A stretch of 35,143 nt of DNA from OMOG01 sp041485845 (lineage in GTDB: Bacteria; Acidobacteriota; Terriglobia; Bryobacterales; Bryobacteraceae): NCBI GenBank assembly GCA_041485845.1, contig JBGPKH010000012.1:1-35143 (forward strand), written 5' to 3'. Below the pieces are notes generated by a model, which searched no databases, was not told the DNA's origin, and worked only from the letters and a program-made list of their open reading frames with translations. Positions 15,958 through 24,381 of the stretch are shown one piece after another; position 1 is the first letter of the stretch, and each line of letters starts with the position of its first letter. The position numbers and the translations under genes were made by a program.

Positions 15958-16797
15958 ATGGCCTATCCGTTTCGCCATTCGATGTGTAATGAGGCTTTCG
16001 AAAAGTGGCCGTTCGCCGGCGCCTGCAAGGCCATCCGCAAGGCCGGTTACTCGGGCATCGAAATCGCTCCGTTCACCCTGGCCGGGAACCCCGCGGACGT
16101 CACCGCCGCGCAGCGCAAGCAGTACCGCGACATCATGCAATCCGAGGGCCTGACGTTTGCCGGCCTTCACTGGCTGATGGTGAGCCCCAAGGGTCTGCAC
16201 GTTACCGGGCCCGACGCCGCGCTGCGTCAAAGGAGCTGGGCGCACATCCGCAACCTGGTGGACTTGTGCGCCGATCTCGGCCCCGGCGGCGTGATGGTGT
16301 TCGGCTCGCCCAACCAGCGGTCCACCAGCGGCGGGCTCACGCCCGCCGAGGCGACGCGGAATTTCATCGACGGCCTCGCCGGAGTCGCGCCCCACGCCTG
16401 CGAGCGCGGAGTCGCGGTGCTGGTGGAGGCGCTGCCGATGGGTCAATGCGACGTGATCGGCACGCTCGCGGAAGCCGCCGCCATCGTGCGCGAAATTGCG
16501 AGCCCGTCCGTTCGCACCATGTTCGATGTGCACAATGCCATCGACGAAAGCGACCCGCACGCGGTGCTGGTGGACCGCTATTTCGACGTCATCCGCCACG
16601 TCCACGTCAACGAGCTGGACGGGCGCCACTGCGGCGCCGGGAGCTATGATTTCAAGCCGGTCTTCGAGGTCCTGCGCCGCCGCAACTATTCCGGCTGGGT
16701 CTCGCTCGAAGCCTTCGACTTCACTCCCGGCGCCGAAAGGCTGGCCAGCGAGTCGCTGCGCCACCTGGAATCGGAAATCGCCCAACTGCCATCATGA
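15958..16797 (+). CDS. Sugar phosphate isomerase/epimerase-like TIM barrel (xylose isomerase-like)
   Basis: 279 residues of the AP-endonuclease-2/xylose-isomerase fold. Visible barrel features: RKAGYSGIEIAPFTL, GLTFAGLHWLM, VLVEALP with the first metal-ligand Glu, TMFDVHNAI (metal-binding Asp/His), HVHVNELDGRHCGAG, and WVSLEAFDF with the last Glu. The substrate cannot be read from sequence. The last bases overlap the next gene (ATGA), so the two are coupled; the pairing suggests a carbohydrate pathway. A TACACT box eight bases before the ATG and no ribosome site hint at a leaderless start. Confidence 0.85.
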   Translation: MAYPFRHSMCNEAFEKWPFAGACKAIRKAGYSGIEIAPFTLAGNPADVTAAQRKQYRDIMQSEGLTFAGLHWLMVSPKGLHVTGPDAALRQRSWAHIRNLVDLCADLGPGGVMVFGSPNQRSTSGGLTPAEATRNFIDGLAGVAPHACERGVAVLVEALPMGQCDVIGTLAEAAAIVREIASPSVRTMFDVHNAIDESDPHAVLVDRYFDVIRHVHVNELDGRHCGAGSYDFKPVFEVLRRRNYSGWVSLEAFDFTPGAERLASESLRHLESEIAQLPS

Positions 16798-17729
16798 GCC
16801 ATTACGTGGTTACCGGAGGAGCGGGCTTCATCGGCTCCGCCATCGTGCGGCACTTGCTGCGCGACGGCGCCCGCAAGGTGGTGGTGATCGACAACCTGTT
16901 GACCGGCTGCGAATCGAACCTGGAGGAAGTGCGCAAGTCCGTGGACCTCCAGCGCGTGGACATCCGCCACTACCGGGAAATCGCGCCGATCCTGCGCGGC
17001 GCCGGCGTGGTGTTTCACGAGGCCGCGATCCCCTCCGTGCCGCGGTCGATTGAAGAACCCGTGCCCTCGCACGAGATCAATATCGACGGTACGTTCAACG
17101 TGCTGCGCGCGGCGCATGCGGGGCAGGTGGGCCGCGTGGTTTACGCCGCCTCGTCCTCCGCCTACGGGGACACTCCCGTGCTGCCGAAAGTCGAGACCAT
17201 GACGCCGCAGCCGAAATCGCCGTACGCGCTGCAAAAGCTGGTGGGCGAATACTATTGCAGCGTTTTTTCCGCGGTCTACGGCCTGGAGACCGTGGCTTTG
17301 CGTTATTTCAACGTGTACGGGCCGCGCCAGGACCCCTCCAGCCCTTATTCCGGCGTGCTGTCCGTGTTCATGAAAGCGATTCTGGAGCGGCGCTCGCCGG
17401 CGATTTTCGGCGATGGCCAGCAGTCGCGCGACTTCACTTACGTGGACGATGTGGCGGAACTGAACCTGAAAGCCGCGCGCGCGAAAAACGTCTCCGGCAG
17501 ATTTTACAACGGCGGCAACGGAGGCCGCATCACTTTGAACGAAGCGTGGACGCTGTTGCAGAAGTTGGAGGGCGTCGGGATCCCCGCGGTCTATGAGCCC
17601 CCGCGCCCCGGCGACGTCCGCGACTCGCAGGCCGACATCGCCGCCGCCGTGCGCGATCTGGGACACGCGCCGCAGGTTTCCTTCGATGAGGGAATGCGCA
17701 GGACGCTGGAGTGGTATCGTCGCTCGTAG
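16794..17729 (+). CDS. NAD-dependent NDP-sugar epimerase/dehydratase (extended SDR)
   Basis: 311 residues. Rossmann motif VTGGAGFIGSAIV at the start, then DNLLTGCESNL, FHEAAIPSVPRSI, the catalytic Ser region AASSSAYGD, and the YxxxK dyad SPYALQKLVGEYY. LRYFNVYGPRQDP and FTYVDDV are typical of UDP-glucose/UDP-GlcNAc 4-epimerases. It is shorter than GalE and closer to the WbpP/Gne-like group (general resemblance). Starts inside the stop of the upstream isomerase. Most likely converts a nucleotide sugar for a surface glycan. Confidence 0.87.
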   Translation: MSHYVVTGGAGFIGSAIVRHLLRDGARKVVVIDNLLTGCESNLEEVRKSVDLQRVDIRHYREIAPILRGAGVVFHEAAIPSVPRSIEEPVPSHEINIDGTFNVLRAAHAGQVGRVVYAASSSAYGDTPVLPKVETMTPQPKSPYALQKLVGEYYCSVFSAVYGLETVALRYFNVYGPRQDPSSPYSGVLSVFMKAILERRSPAIFGDGQQSRDFTYVDDVAELNLKAARAKNVSGRFYNGGNGGRITLNEAWTLLQKLEGVGIPAVYEPPRPGDVRDSQADIAAAVRDLGHAPQVSFDEGMRRTLEWYRRS

Positions 17730-17776
17730 CGCGGCGTTATCGAGCCGCCTCGCCAACCGGCATATCACCAAAGTTA

Positions 17777-17792
17777 GGTGCTGCATAGCACC
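17777..17792. other. Small perfect hairpin after the epimerase
   Basis: GGTGCT-GCAT-AGCACC, 48 bases after the epimerase stop and 44 before the next start. No T tract. A weak terminator or a leader structure of the next gene. Confidence 0.25.
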
Positions 17793-17835
17793 GTGCCGCG
17801 AGCCTGCGATGTAGTAGCATACTCCGGAGAAGGTC

Positions 17836-19746
17836 ATGAGGACACTTACCAAGGGCGGTTACCTGTGCGCGCTGCTGTGCTGCGCCGCATACGGCCAGAT
17901 GAGCAGCGTGAAGACGGTCTTCATCGTCCTGATGGAGAACCACAACTGGTCGCAGATCAAAGGGAGCGCGTCGGCGCCGTACATCAACGGCACGCTGCTG
18001 CCGATGTCGTCCTACGCCACCCAGTATTTCAATCCTCCGGGCATTCATCCCAGCCTGCCCAACTATTTGTGGCTGGAGGCCGGCGCCAATTTCGGAATCG
18101 CCAACGACAACGACCCGGCGACCAATCACCAAAGCACCACTTCTCACCTGGCGACGCAATTGCAGACCGCCGGGATCACCTGGAAGACCTACCAGGAGAA
18201 CATCGGCGGAACCACCTGCCCGCTGACGTCGTCGCCCCTGTACGCGCCCAAGCACAATCCCTTCGTGTACTTCGACGACGTGACCAACACCAACGACCCG
18301 AACTCCGCCACCTGCCTGATGCATGTCCGTCCGTACACCGAGCTGGCCACCGATATCGCCAACAACACGGTGCCGCACTACGTGTTCATCACCCCGAACC
18401 TGTGCAACGACATGCACGATTCGTGCTCGCCGGTAAACGATCCGGTGCGTCAGGGCGACAACTGGCTCTCCACGGAAGTTCCCAGGATCTTGAGCTCCGC
18501 GGCCTGGCAGAATGGAGGAGCGCTGTTTGTCACGTGGGACGAGGGCGTGAGCGGAGATGGGCCGATTGGGATGATCGTGGTCTCCTCTCTGGGCAAGGGC
18601 GGCGGCTACAACAACGCCATTCACTACACCCACGGATCGACCCTGCGGAGCTTCGAGGAGATTTTCGGGGTTCCGCTGATTCGCGATGCGGTGAACCAGA
18701 CCGGCCTCAGCGACCTCTTCAAACCGGCTTCCCCGCCGCCTGCGCCGTCGGGCGTTTCGGCGACCGCCGGCAACGCACAGGTGACGCTGTCCTGGAGCGC
18801 GGTGAGCGGCGCTACCAGTTACAACGTGAAGCGCGCTACCGCGACGGGGGGGCCGTATGCCACCGTGGCCGCCGTGACCACGACCACTTACACGGATACC
18901 GGCCTGACCAACGGGACGACCTATTACTACGTGGTGTCGGCAGTGAACGCGGCGGGCGAGAGTCCCAACTCGACTGAGGTGAATGCCACGCCCGAGCCGA
19001 GCCTGCCGCCGGCTCCCACCAACCTGTCGGCCACCGGGGGCAACGCGCAGGTCACGCTCACGTGGAACGCGGCAGCGGGCGCGGTGAGCTATAACCTGAA
19101 GCGCTCGACCAACAACGGCGGGCCGTACGCGATAATCAACAGCGGCATCGCGGTCACCAGCGCGACCGATAACCAGGTGACCAACGGGATCGCCTATTAC
19201 TACGTAGTGTCGGGAGTCAACGGGGCGGGCGAGGGGTCCAATTCGCTGCAGGCCAGTGCCACACCGGGCGCGACCCAGACGGCCGTGTACCAGGTGAACG
19301 CGGGCGGATCGGCTGCGGGCACATACCAGTTAGATGCGTTCTTCAATGGCGGCCAGACTGCGTCGACCACCGCCGCGATCGACGTCGGCAGCGTCGCCAA
19401 TCCGGCTCCGCAGGCGGTTTACCAGACCTGGCGCGAGGGGCCGAAAAAGGCCCCGTCGTTCACCTACACGTTTCCGAACCTGACGGCGAACGGCGCCTAC
19501 ACCGTGCGGCTGCACTTTTCGGAGAACGAGCAGCGCCGCGCGGGGGCGCGGAAATTCAACGTGTCGATTAACGGGGCGCCAGTGCTGCCGAACTTCGATG
19601 TGTTGGCTGTCACTGGCGCGCAGTTCAAGGCGACGGTCCAGACGTTTACCGTGGCGGCTACGGGGACCGGGCAGGTGGTGATCGCCTTTAGCGCGGTGAC
19701 TGCCAGCCAGGGGCCGATTGTCAACGGGATTGAGATTTTGAGGTGA
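17836..19746 (+). CDS. Secreted phosphoesterase (phospholipase C/acid phosphatase family) with two FN3 domains and a malectin-like domain
   Basis: 636 residues. A signal peptide (GGYLCALLCCAAYGQ) leads to a phosphoesterase domain (residues about 24-295): VFIVLMENHNWSQI is the metal-binding start, GIHPSLPNYLWLEAG, HYVFITPNLCNDMHD and LFVTWDEG give further family motifs. Two fibronectin-III repeats (about 300-390 and 393-482, each with VTLSWSAVSGATSYNVKR-like strands) follow, then a C-terminal malectin-like carbohydrate-binding domain starting VYQVNAGGSAAG and ending PIVNGIEIL. So it is likely an exported phosphatase or lipase bound to a glycan or cell surface. GGAGAAGG precedes the ATG. The gene stands alone. 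Confidence 0.85.
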   Translation: MRTLTKGGYLCALLCCAAYGQMSSVKTVFIVLMENHNWSQIKGSASAPYINGTLLPMSSYATQYFNPPGIHPSLPNYLWLEAGANFGIANDNDPATNHQSTTSHLATQLQTAGITWKTYQENIGGTTCPLTSSPLYAPKHNPFVYFDDVTNTNDPNSATCLMHVRPYTELATDIANNTVPHYVFITPNLCNDMHDSCSPVNDPVRQGDNWLSTEVPRILSSAAWQNGGALFVTWDEGVSGDGPIGMIVVSSLGKGGGYNNAIHYTHGSTLRSFEEIFGVPLIRDAVNQTGLSDLFKPASPPPAPSGVSATAGNAQVTLSWSAVSGATSYNVKRATATGGPYATVAAVTTTTYTDTGLTNGTTYYYVVSAVNAAGESPNSTEVNATPEPSLPPAPTNLSATGGNAQVTLTWNAAAGAVSYNLKRSTNNGGPYAIINSGIAVTSATDNQVTNGIAYYYVVSGVNGAGEGSNSLQASATPGATQTAVYQVNAGGSAAGTYQLDAFFNGGQTASTTAAIDVGSVANPAPQAVYQTWREGPKKAPSFTYTFPNLTANGAYTVRLHFSENEQRRAGARKFNVSINGAPVLPNFDVLAVTGAQFKATVQTFTVAATGTGQVVIAFSAVTASQGPIVNGIEILR

Positions 19747-19786
19747 GCGGCGCCTCCGCGACGCTAAAGCGATCGTCAGCGCCGCG

Positions 19787-19819
19787 GTTTCAATCCACGC
19801 GTCCCGCGCGGGGCGCGAC
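19787..19819 (-). repeat. Solitary CRISPR repeat of type I-C appearance
   Basis: On the minus strand this 33-base stretch begins GTCGCGCC, has a GC-rich palindromic middle (CCGCGCGGG), and ends GTGGATTGAAAC, the classic 3' end of type I-C repeats, one base longer than the usual 32. On the plus strand it translates to FQSTRPARGAT, the familiar false peptide of such repeats. I see no second copy within the next 100 bases on either side, no spacers and no cas genes, so this is one unit and not an array. Confidence 0.65.
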
Positions 19820-19961
19820 TGGACACGCCACCGTCTTCCAGGGCGCGACGACGGGACAGCCGGCGCAACGACGGGATTCTGTGTTTTTTGGCGGTTCGCC
19901 GGCTCTTCCGCGCGAGAGTTGCGCCGCGGCCGGAAGAGCGGCCCGCTGGTGATCTGCGCTT

Positions 19962-20567
19962 TCAAGAAGCGCGTTGTTTTTTCAGAATCGCCGCGCGCAC
20001 TCGTTTGCCTACGCGCACCAGGTCGGGCGTGAACTCCGTGAGCAGGCTGTTTTGCAGGTGCCCGAGGTACCCTAATCCGATTTCACCCACGTAGTGCTGC
20101 GGTGAGTTGGGGCACGGGCGCCAGATCGAGGTGATGAGAGTCCCTCCCACGGTGGCGGCGAGCCGCGCGTACGAGAACCCGCGTTTCCCCTGGCCGTCGC
20201 GCGCGAGGACCGCGTTCGAGGCCGCGAAGCCCAGGCGGCTGGAAAAGCTCCGCCGGTGGGAGGGTTGGAAACGCGTATCCTCGTCGAGCGCCATTGCGGC
20301 GCCGAACTCGATCGAATTCCGCACGAGGCGTCCGCCGAAGCTCGAGCCGTAGCGATGCAAGAAACCGCGGGCGCCGGGGCGCCAATCGTGCGACGTGTCG
20401 AACAACTGATCGATGGCGGTCTCGCCGCCGAGCATCGTCATGCGCTGCCAACTGTAGGTTCGATGGACGTAATGATTGAGGCGGTCCTGCACGGTGAACG
20501 CGGGCGGCGATTGGGCGAGCAACGCTCCCGCGGCGCTGAACGCGCAAACCAGCGTGGACAGTTTCAC
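19962..20567 (-). CDS. Secreted protein of unknown function
   Basis: 201 residues, not recognised. Signal peptide KLSTLVCAFSAAGALLAQ is clear. The body has an aromatic-rich start (LNHYVHRTYSWQRM), Gly-rich segments (GRLVRNSIEFGAAMAL, FAASNAVLARDGQGKRGFS, and ARLAATVGGTLI), and a basic end. The ATG overlaps the last bases of the Gfo/Idh gene upstream (20564-20567), so they form one unit. It could be a small outer-membrane or periplasmic protein; nothing more can be read. Confidence 0.7.
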   Translation of the reverse strand: MKLSTLVCAFSAAGALLAQSPPAFTVQDRLNHYVHRTYSWQRMTMLGGETAIDQLFDTSHDWRPGARGFLHRYGSSFGGRLVRNSIEFGAAMALDEDTRFQPSHRRSFSSRLGFAASNAVLARDGQGKRGFSYARLAATVGGTLITSIWRPCPNSPQHYVGEIGLGYLGHLQNSLLTEFTPDLVRVGKRVRAAILKKQRAS

Positions 20568-21844
20568 ACGCGTTCCGGGACTACAAACGGCGCCCGGTAT
20601 TGGCGCGCCAGCAGTTGGTTGGCCTCCGCGTCGCGGGGGAAATGCTCGGTCTCCGGATCGAACTCCAGGGATCGGCCCAGACGGTACGAGATGTTGCCCA
20701 GGTGGGCCAGCGCCGAGGAGAGATGGGCGGTCTCCACGGGCGCGTTCTGGTCGGTAGTCCGCCGGCTGCGCATGGCCTTCACGAAATTCGCGAAATGGTT
20801 GCCTCCGGCCTTTCTCCGGCGGATCGGCTCGCGGCCATTTCCCTGGAAGACCGCGAAGCTGTCGTATCCCTTGATCACCATGTATCCGTCGGAGCCGTAG
20901 AAGATGTTTCCCACGTCGACCCCGGCCTCGGGATTGGTGCTCCAGTGGCGCACCTCGAACTGAATCATCTTTTTCTGCTTGGGGTACTGGTAGGCCACGC
21001 TGAGAATCTCGGGCGTCTCCTTGTCATCGTCGAACAGGAATTTGCCACCCGCGGCCGTGATGGCCGTAGGCAGCCTGACCCCCAGGCCCCACAGGCACAT
21101 GTCCGTCTCGTGAATTCCCTGGTTGCCGATATCGCCGTTGCCATAGTCCCAATGCCAATGCCAGTTGTAATGCACGTAGCGGCGGCTGAACGGCCGCGCC
21201 TGGGCGGGACCCTGCCAGAGGTCCCAATCGAGCTTGGCGGGAACCGGTTCTTCCAGGGGTTTGTTGCCGATGGACGGCCGATGGCGGAATACCAGCCCGC
21301 GGGCCATGTACACGTTGCCGATTTCACCGCCGCGCAGCAACTGCACGGCTTCCTGCAACGCTTCAGAGCTGCGCAGTTGCACGCCGTGCTGGACGATGCG
21401 GCCGTACTTCCTGGCCGCCTCGACCAACTGCCGGCCTTCGAAGATGTTGTGAGCCCCGGGCTTCTCGACGTAGACATCCTTGCCCGCCTGGCAGGCCCAG
21501 ATGGCCGCGAGGGCGTGCCAATGGTTGGGAGTGGCGATGCTGACCGCGTCGATCTCCTTGCTGTCGAATGCCCGGCGGAGGTCCTGGTGAGCGGCGATCT
21601 TGCGTCCGTGGCGGCCTTCGAAGCCCGCGGCCCGTTCCGCCAGGACGTCGCCGTCGGGATCGCAGAGCATGGCGACTTCCACGTCCGGCAGCCGTTGGAA
21701 CCCCGCGATATGGTCGCGGCCCCGCCCATGTACTCCCAGAACGGCGACTCGGATTCGGTCGCTGGCCGACCCGCGGTTGGCCCGCACCGGACGGAGCGCT
21801 CCCGCCAGCGCCCCCAAGAGAAAAGTTCTTCGATTGCTGCTCAA
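20564..21844 (-). CDS. Gfo/Idh/MocA-family oxidoreductase with Tat signal
   Basis: 426 residues. NAD(P)-dependent sugar or polyol dehydrogenase fold. A twin-arginine type start (NRRTFLLGALAGAL) suggests export. The Rossmann start is RVAVLGVHGRGRDHIAGF, then VSIATPNHWHALAA and the active-site DVYVEKPGAHN (EKP). C-terminal domain begins near HGVQLRSSEA and includes YNWHWHWDYGNGDIGNQGIHE. Acidobacteria and Planctomycetes encode many such exported paralogues. Divergent from the hydrolase at 22016; the 171-base gap (21845-22015) probably holds both promoters, though I cannot place them. Confidence 0.9.
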   Translation of the reverse strand: MSSNRRTFLLGALAGALRPVRANRGSASDRIRVAVLGVHGRGRDHIAGFQRLPDVEVAMLCDPDGDVLAERAAGFEGRHGRKIAAHQDLRRAFDSKEIDAVSIATPNHWHALAAIWACQAGKDVYVEKPGAHNIFEGRQLVEAARKYGRIVQHGVQLRSSEALQEAVQLLRGGEIGNVYMARGLVFRHRPSIGNKPLEEPVPAKLDWDLWQGPAQARPFSRRYVHYNWHWHWDYGNGDIGNQGIHETDMCLWGLGVRLPTAITAAGGKFLFDDDKETPEILSVAYQYPKQKKMIQFEVRHWSTNPEAGVDVGNIFYGSDGYMVIKGYDSFAVFQGNGREPIRRRKAGGNHFANFVKAMRSRRTTDQNAPVETAHLSSALAHLGNISYRLGRSLEFDPETEHFPRDAEANQLLARQYRAPFVVPERV

Positions 21845-22015
21845 TGGGCACCCCCTGTGCTTCGCGGAATGTACACGCTATCACACTTCCGCCACGTTTC
21901 CACTACGGCAAGTCTCGTACACCCGGGACTTCGACCGGCCCCAGACAACTGTGAAATTCCCATCACTATCCGGCAAGGGAAGTCACCTTCGCCACCATCG
22001 TCGCGTCTTCACCAT

Positions 22016-23800
22016 ATGCGAATTCGATCTTGGCCGGCCATCGGTTTCCTCGCGGCAATGCTTTGCGCGGGGGTTCCCGAAACCGACAGCCGGATGATCG
22101 AGATGGCCGATCACAAAACCCATTTCACGATGCGGGGATACGCGTCGCGCAAGCAGTGGGAGGAGCACAAAGGACATCTTCGCCAGCAGATTCTGTCGGC
22201 TGCGGGGCTACTGCCGATGCCCGCGAAATCGCCCTTGCGGCCGAAATTCGTCAGGCGGATGGAGTATGCCGATTACTCCATCGAAGTGGTGCTGATCGAG
22301 ACTCTTCCCGGCTATTACCTGGGCGGCAACCTGTACCGCCCGTTGCACCGGAAGCTGCGCAGTCCCGGCGTATTGCTGGCGCACGGCCATTGGAAAAGAG
22401 GGAGGCTGGAGAACCAGCCGATCTACTCGGTGCCCGCTCTTGGCATCAACCTGGCGCGGCAGGGCTACGTGGTGTTCGCCCACGACATGGTGGGTTACAA
22501 CGACACGCGGCAGACTCCGCATTCCTTCGCAGGCTGGTCCGAGACTCTGTGGGGCTTTCACCCGATGGGCCTCCAGCTTTGGAACTCGATTCGGGCGCTC
22601 GATTTCCTCCAATCTCTTCCCGACGTCGATCCGCATCGCATCGCCGCCACGGGCGCGTCGGGGGGAGCATCGCAGACCTTCCTGCTGGCTGCCGTGGACG
22701 AGAGAGTGGGCTACGCCTCCCCGGTGAACATGGTGTCCGCCTACATGCAGGGAGGCGACCCGTGTGAAGAGGCGCCCAACTTGCGGCTGGAAACCTTTAA
22801 CGTGGAGATTGCGGCGATGATCGCGCCGCGGCCGATGCTGGTGGTCTCTTCGACGCACGACTGGACGCGCCACACGCCGGCGGAAGAGTTCCCGGCGATC
22901 CGCCGCATCTACGAGTTGTACGGGGCGGCGCAGCACGTGCAGAACGTTCACATCGACGCGGAACATAACTATAACCGGCAGAGCCGCGAGGCCGTATATC
23001 AGTTCCTGGCGAAGGCGCTCCAGCCAGAGCTGGCGGCTGCGGAACTGGTCGACCAGCCGGTGGTGGCGCCGCCGGACGAGGAACTGCTGGCCTTTCCGCG
23101 CGCGGAATTGCCGCCGGAGCTCGGGACGTTCGCAGAGGTTTTTCAGGGCTGGAAGGCCGCGGCGACCCTGCACACGCAGGGCTCCGCGGACTCGCAGGAA
23201 CTGCGCGAGGCCCTCCGCTTCGCCCTGGGCGCGGAATGGCCGGCGGAGTTCGAAAGAGCGGTCCGCGGGAACCGGCTGGTCCTGAGCCGCGCGGGCCGGC
23301 GGGATCGCGTGGCGGGGATGTGGATCGAGGGGAAGGGGGCGCCGGTGCTGGTGGTTCACCCGGGCGGTTCCGCGATCGCCCTGCGGACAGGATCGGTCGC
23401 GCAGTTGGTCAAGTCCGGAAGGCCCGTGCTGTTGATCGAGCCCTTTACGAGCAACCCGGCGCGGATTCAGAAGCAGCGAATGGACGAGTTCTTTTACTCC
23501 TACAACCGGTCGGATGCCGCCGAGCGCGTACAGGATATTCTGACGGCGCTGGCGTTTTTGAAGTCGCGGGATCGCGGCAAGCCTACGCTGCTGGGCTTGG
23601 GAAATGCGGGTATCTGGTGTATTTTTGCGGGGGCGGTCGCGCCCATCGAGCTCGACATCGTCGCCGACCTCAACGGCTTCGGCGGATCCGAGCAGGATTT
23701 TCGCGACCGCTTCTTCGTGCCCGGAATCCTGCGCGCGGGGGGCCTGCCCGCCGCCCTGAAGCTCACCAACCACGTGCGTGCGGTGATCGAGGCGCAGTGA
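22016..23800 (+). CDS. Large secreted alpha/beta hydrolase (acetyl-xylan-esterase/dienelactone-like)
   Basis: 594 residues from ATG 22016. A signal-like start (SWPAIGFLAAMLCAGVP) precedes an N-terminal helical part, then an alpha/beta-hydrolase core: PGVLLAHGHWKRG oxyanion strand, FAHDMVGYND, and the nucleophile elbow ATGASGGASQT. PMLVVSSTHDWT carries the triad Asp and IDAEHNYN the His. A second, weaker hydrolase-like half follows (from about residue 430; PVLVVHPGGSA, TLLGLGNAGIWC), so this may be a tandem or two-lobed enzyme. No ribosome site is seen. In-frame open sequence upstream to 20600 is antisense to the Gfo/Idh gene and is not part of it. Substrate unknown; esters of plant polysaccharides are a guess. 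Confidence 0.8.
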   Translation: MRIRSWPAIGFLAAMLCAGVPETDSRMIEMADHKTHFTMRGYASRKQWEEHKGHLRQQILSAAGLLPMPAKSPLRPKFVRRMEYADYSIEVVLIETLPGYYLGGNLYRPLHRKLRSPGVLLAHGHWKRGRLENQPIYSVPALGINLARQGYVVFAHDMVGYNDTRQTPHSFAGWSETLWGFHPMGLQLWNSIRALDFLQSLPDVDPHRIAATGASGGASQTFLLAAVDERVGYASPVNMVSAYMQGGDPCEEAPNLRLETFNVEIAAMIAPRPMLVVSSTHDWTRHTPAEEFPAIRRIYELYGAAQHVQNVHIDAEHNYNRQSREAVYQFLAKALQPELAAAELVDQPVVAPPDEELLAFPRAELPPELGTFAEVFQGWKAAATLHTQGSADSQELREALRFALGAEWPAEFERAVRGNRLVLSRAGRRDRVAGMWIEGKGAPVLVVHPGGSAIALRTGSVAQLVKSGRPVLLIEPFTSNPARIQKQRMDEFFYSYNRSDAAERVQDILTALAFLKSRDRGKPTLLGLGNAGIWCIFAGAVAPIELDIVADLNGFGGSEQDFRDRFFVPGILRAGGLPAALKLTNHVRAVIEAQ

Positions 23801-23806
23801 AATCCA

Positions 23807-23843
23807 GGGCAGGTCGGGGACCTGCCCCACGAAGTCACTTCGT
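23807..23843. terminator. Two adjacent hairpins between convergent genes
   Basis: GGGCAGGTC-GGG-GACCTGCCC (23807-23827) is a perfect nine-pair stem just after the hydrolase stop. ACGAAG-TCA-CTTCGT (23829-23843) follows, then TT. Its loop holds the mgtC stop codon. They can end transcription from both sides. Confidence 0.6.
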
Positions 23844-24305
23844 TTGGGGGCCTTCCTTTTTGGCTTCCGAGCGCGCGTCGAGCTTCAACTTCCACGGGAG
23901 CAATACGCGCAGGGCGAACAGGTTGATCGCTGCCAGCATAGCGGCCATGAAGAAGCGGTCCTCGGCCACCGCCGCGCCCACGACGCCGGTGTTCCAGATA
24001 CTGGCGGCAGTGGCGGTGCCGTGGACGTTGCCCTCGGCTTTGAGGATGGCTCCGCCGCCGATGAAACCGATTCCGGCGACCATTCCCTGGATGACGCGCG
24101 ATTGCGCCTCGATGCTGTTTTGATAGGCTGGCATGGCCAGCATGACGTAGCCGCAACTGGCCATGGCCACCAGGGGGAACGTCCGAACCCCGACGCTGTG
24201 GGCTTCCTTTTCGCGGTACCAGCCGATCGGGAGCGCGAGGACATAGGCCAGCGCCAATCTGCTGATATCGTGCCATGCGGCCGGCCAGTCGATCGGTATC
24301 GCCAT
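23835..24305 (-). CDS. MgtC/SapB-family inner-membrane protein
   Basis: 156 residues, the size of the conserved MgtC membrane domain. Four or five helices are visible. Motifs: RLALAYVLALPIGWYREK (the family PIG-ER-like start), GVRTFPLVAMASCGYVML, IQGMVAGIGFIGGGAILK (the G-F-GGG signature), GTATAASIWNTGVVGAA. MgtC proteins modulate F-type ATPase or magnesium/virulence responses in some bacteria; here the role is unknown. The ATG at 24305 has a TATAAA box only six bases upstream and no ribosome site, so the mRNA may be leaderless. Divergent from the coiled-coil gene. Confidence 0.88.
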   Translation of the reverse strand: MAIPIDWPAAWHDISRLALAYVLALPIGWYREKEAHSVGVRTFPLVAMASCGYVMLAMPAYQNSIEAQSRVIQGMVAGIGFIGGGAILKAEGNVHGTATAASIWNTGVVGAAVAEDRFFMAAMLAAINLFALRVLLPWKLKLDARSEAKKEGPQTK

Positions 24306-24311
24306 AAGTGC

Positions 24312-24317
24312 TTTATA
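24312..24317 (-). promoter_or_regulatory. Probable -10 box of mgtC-like gene (leaderless)
   Basis: TATAAA on the minus strand ends six bases before the ATG at 24305. Spacing of six to seven bases from -10 box to start codon is the hallmark of leaderless transcripts. Confidence 0.4.
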
Positions 24318-24369
24318 CCACCGAACGGCGCCGGCCACGATTTCCCTTTTCATACCGAAACATTTGCTG

Positions 24370-24375
24370 TAAATT
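24370..24375 (+). promoter_or_regulatory. Probable -10 box of the coiled-coil gene (leaderless)
   Basis: TAAATT ends six bases before ATG 24382. TTTTCA (24347-24352) is a fair -35 box with a 17-base spacer. No ribosome site lies between. Confidence 0.4.
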
Positions 24376-24381
24376 ATGTTT

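Noticed and set aside
19787..19870. A CRISPR array
   Set aside because: Only one repeat is seen. A partial GGCGCGAC at 19842-19849 and short ACGACGGGA repeats downstream are not full copies.
19743..19952. 69-codon plus-strand frame after the phosphoesterase
   Set aside because: It reads through the CRISPR-like repeat (FQSTRPARGAT) and has no ribosome site or known motif.
20600..22015. Open frame running into the hydrolase from 20600, giving a 1066-residue reading
   Set aside because: This part is antisense to the Gfo/Idh gene, whose motifs are unmistakable. The hydrolase has a signal-like start at 22016.
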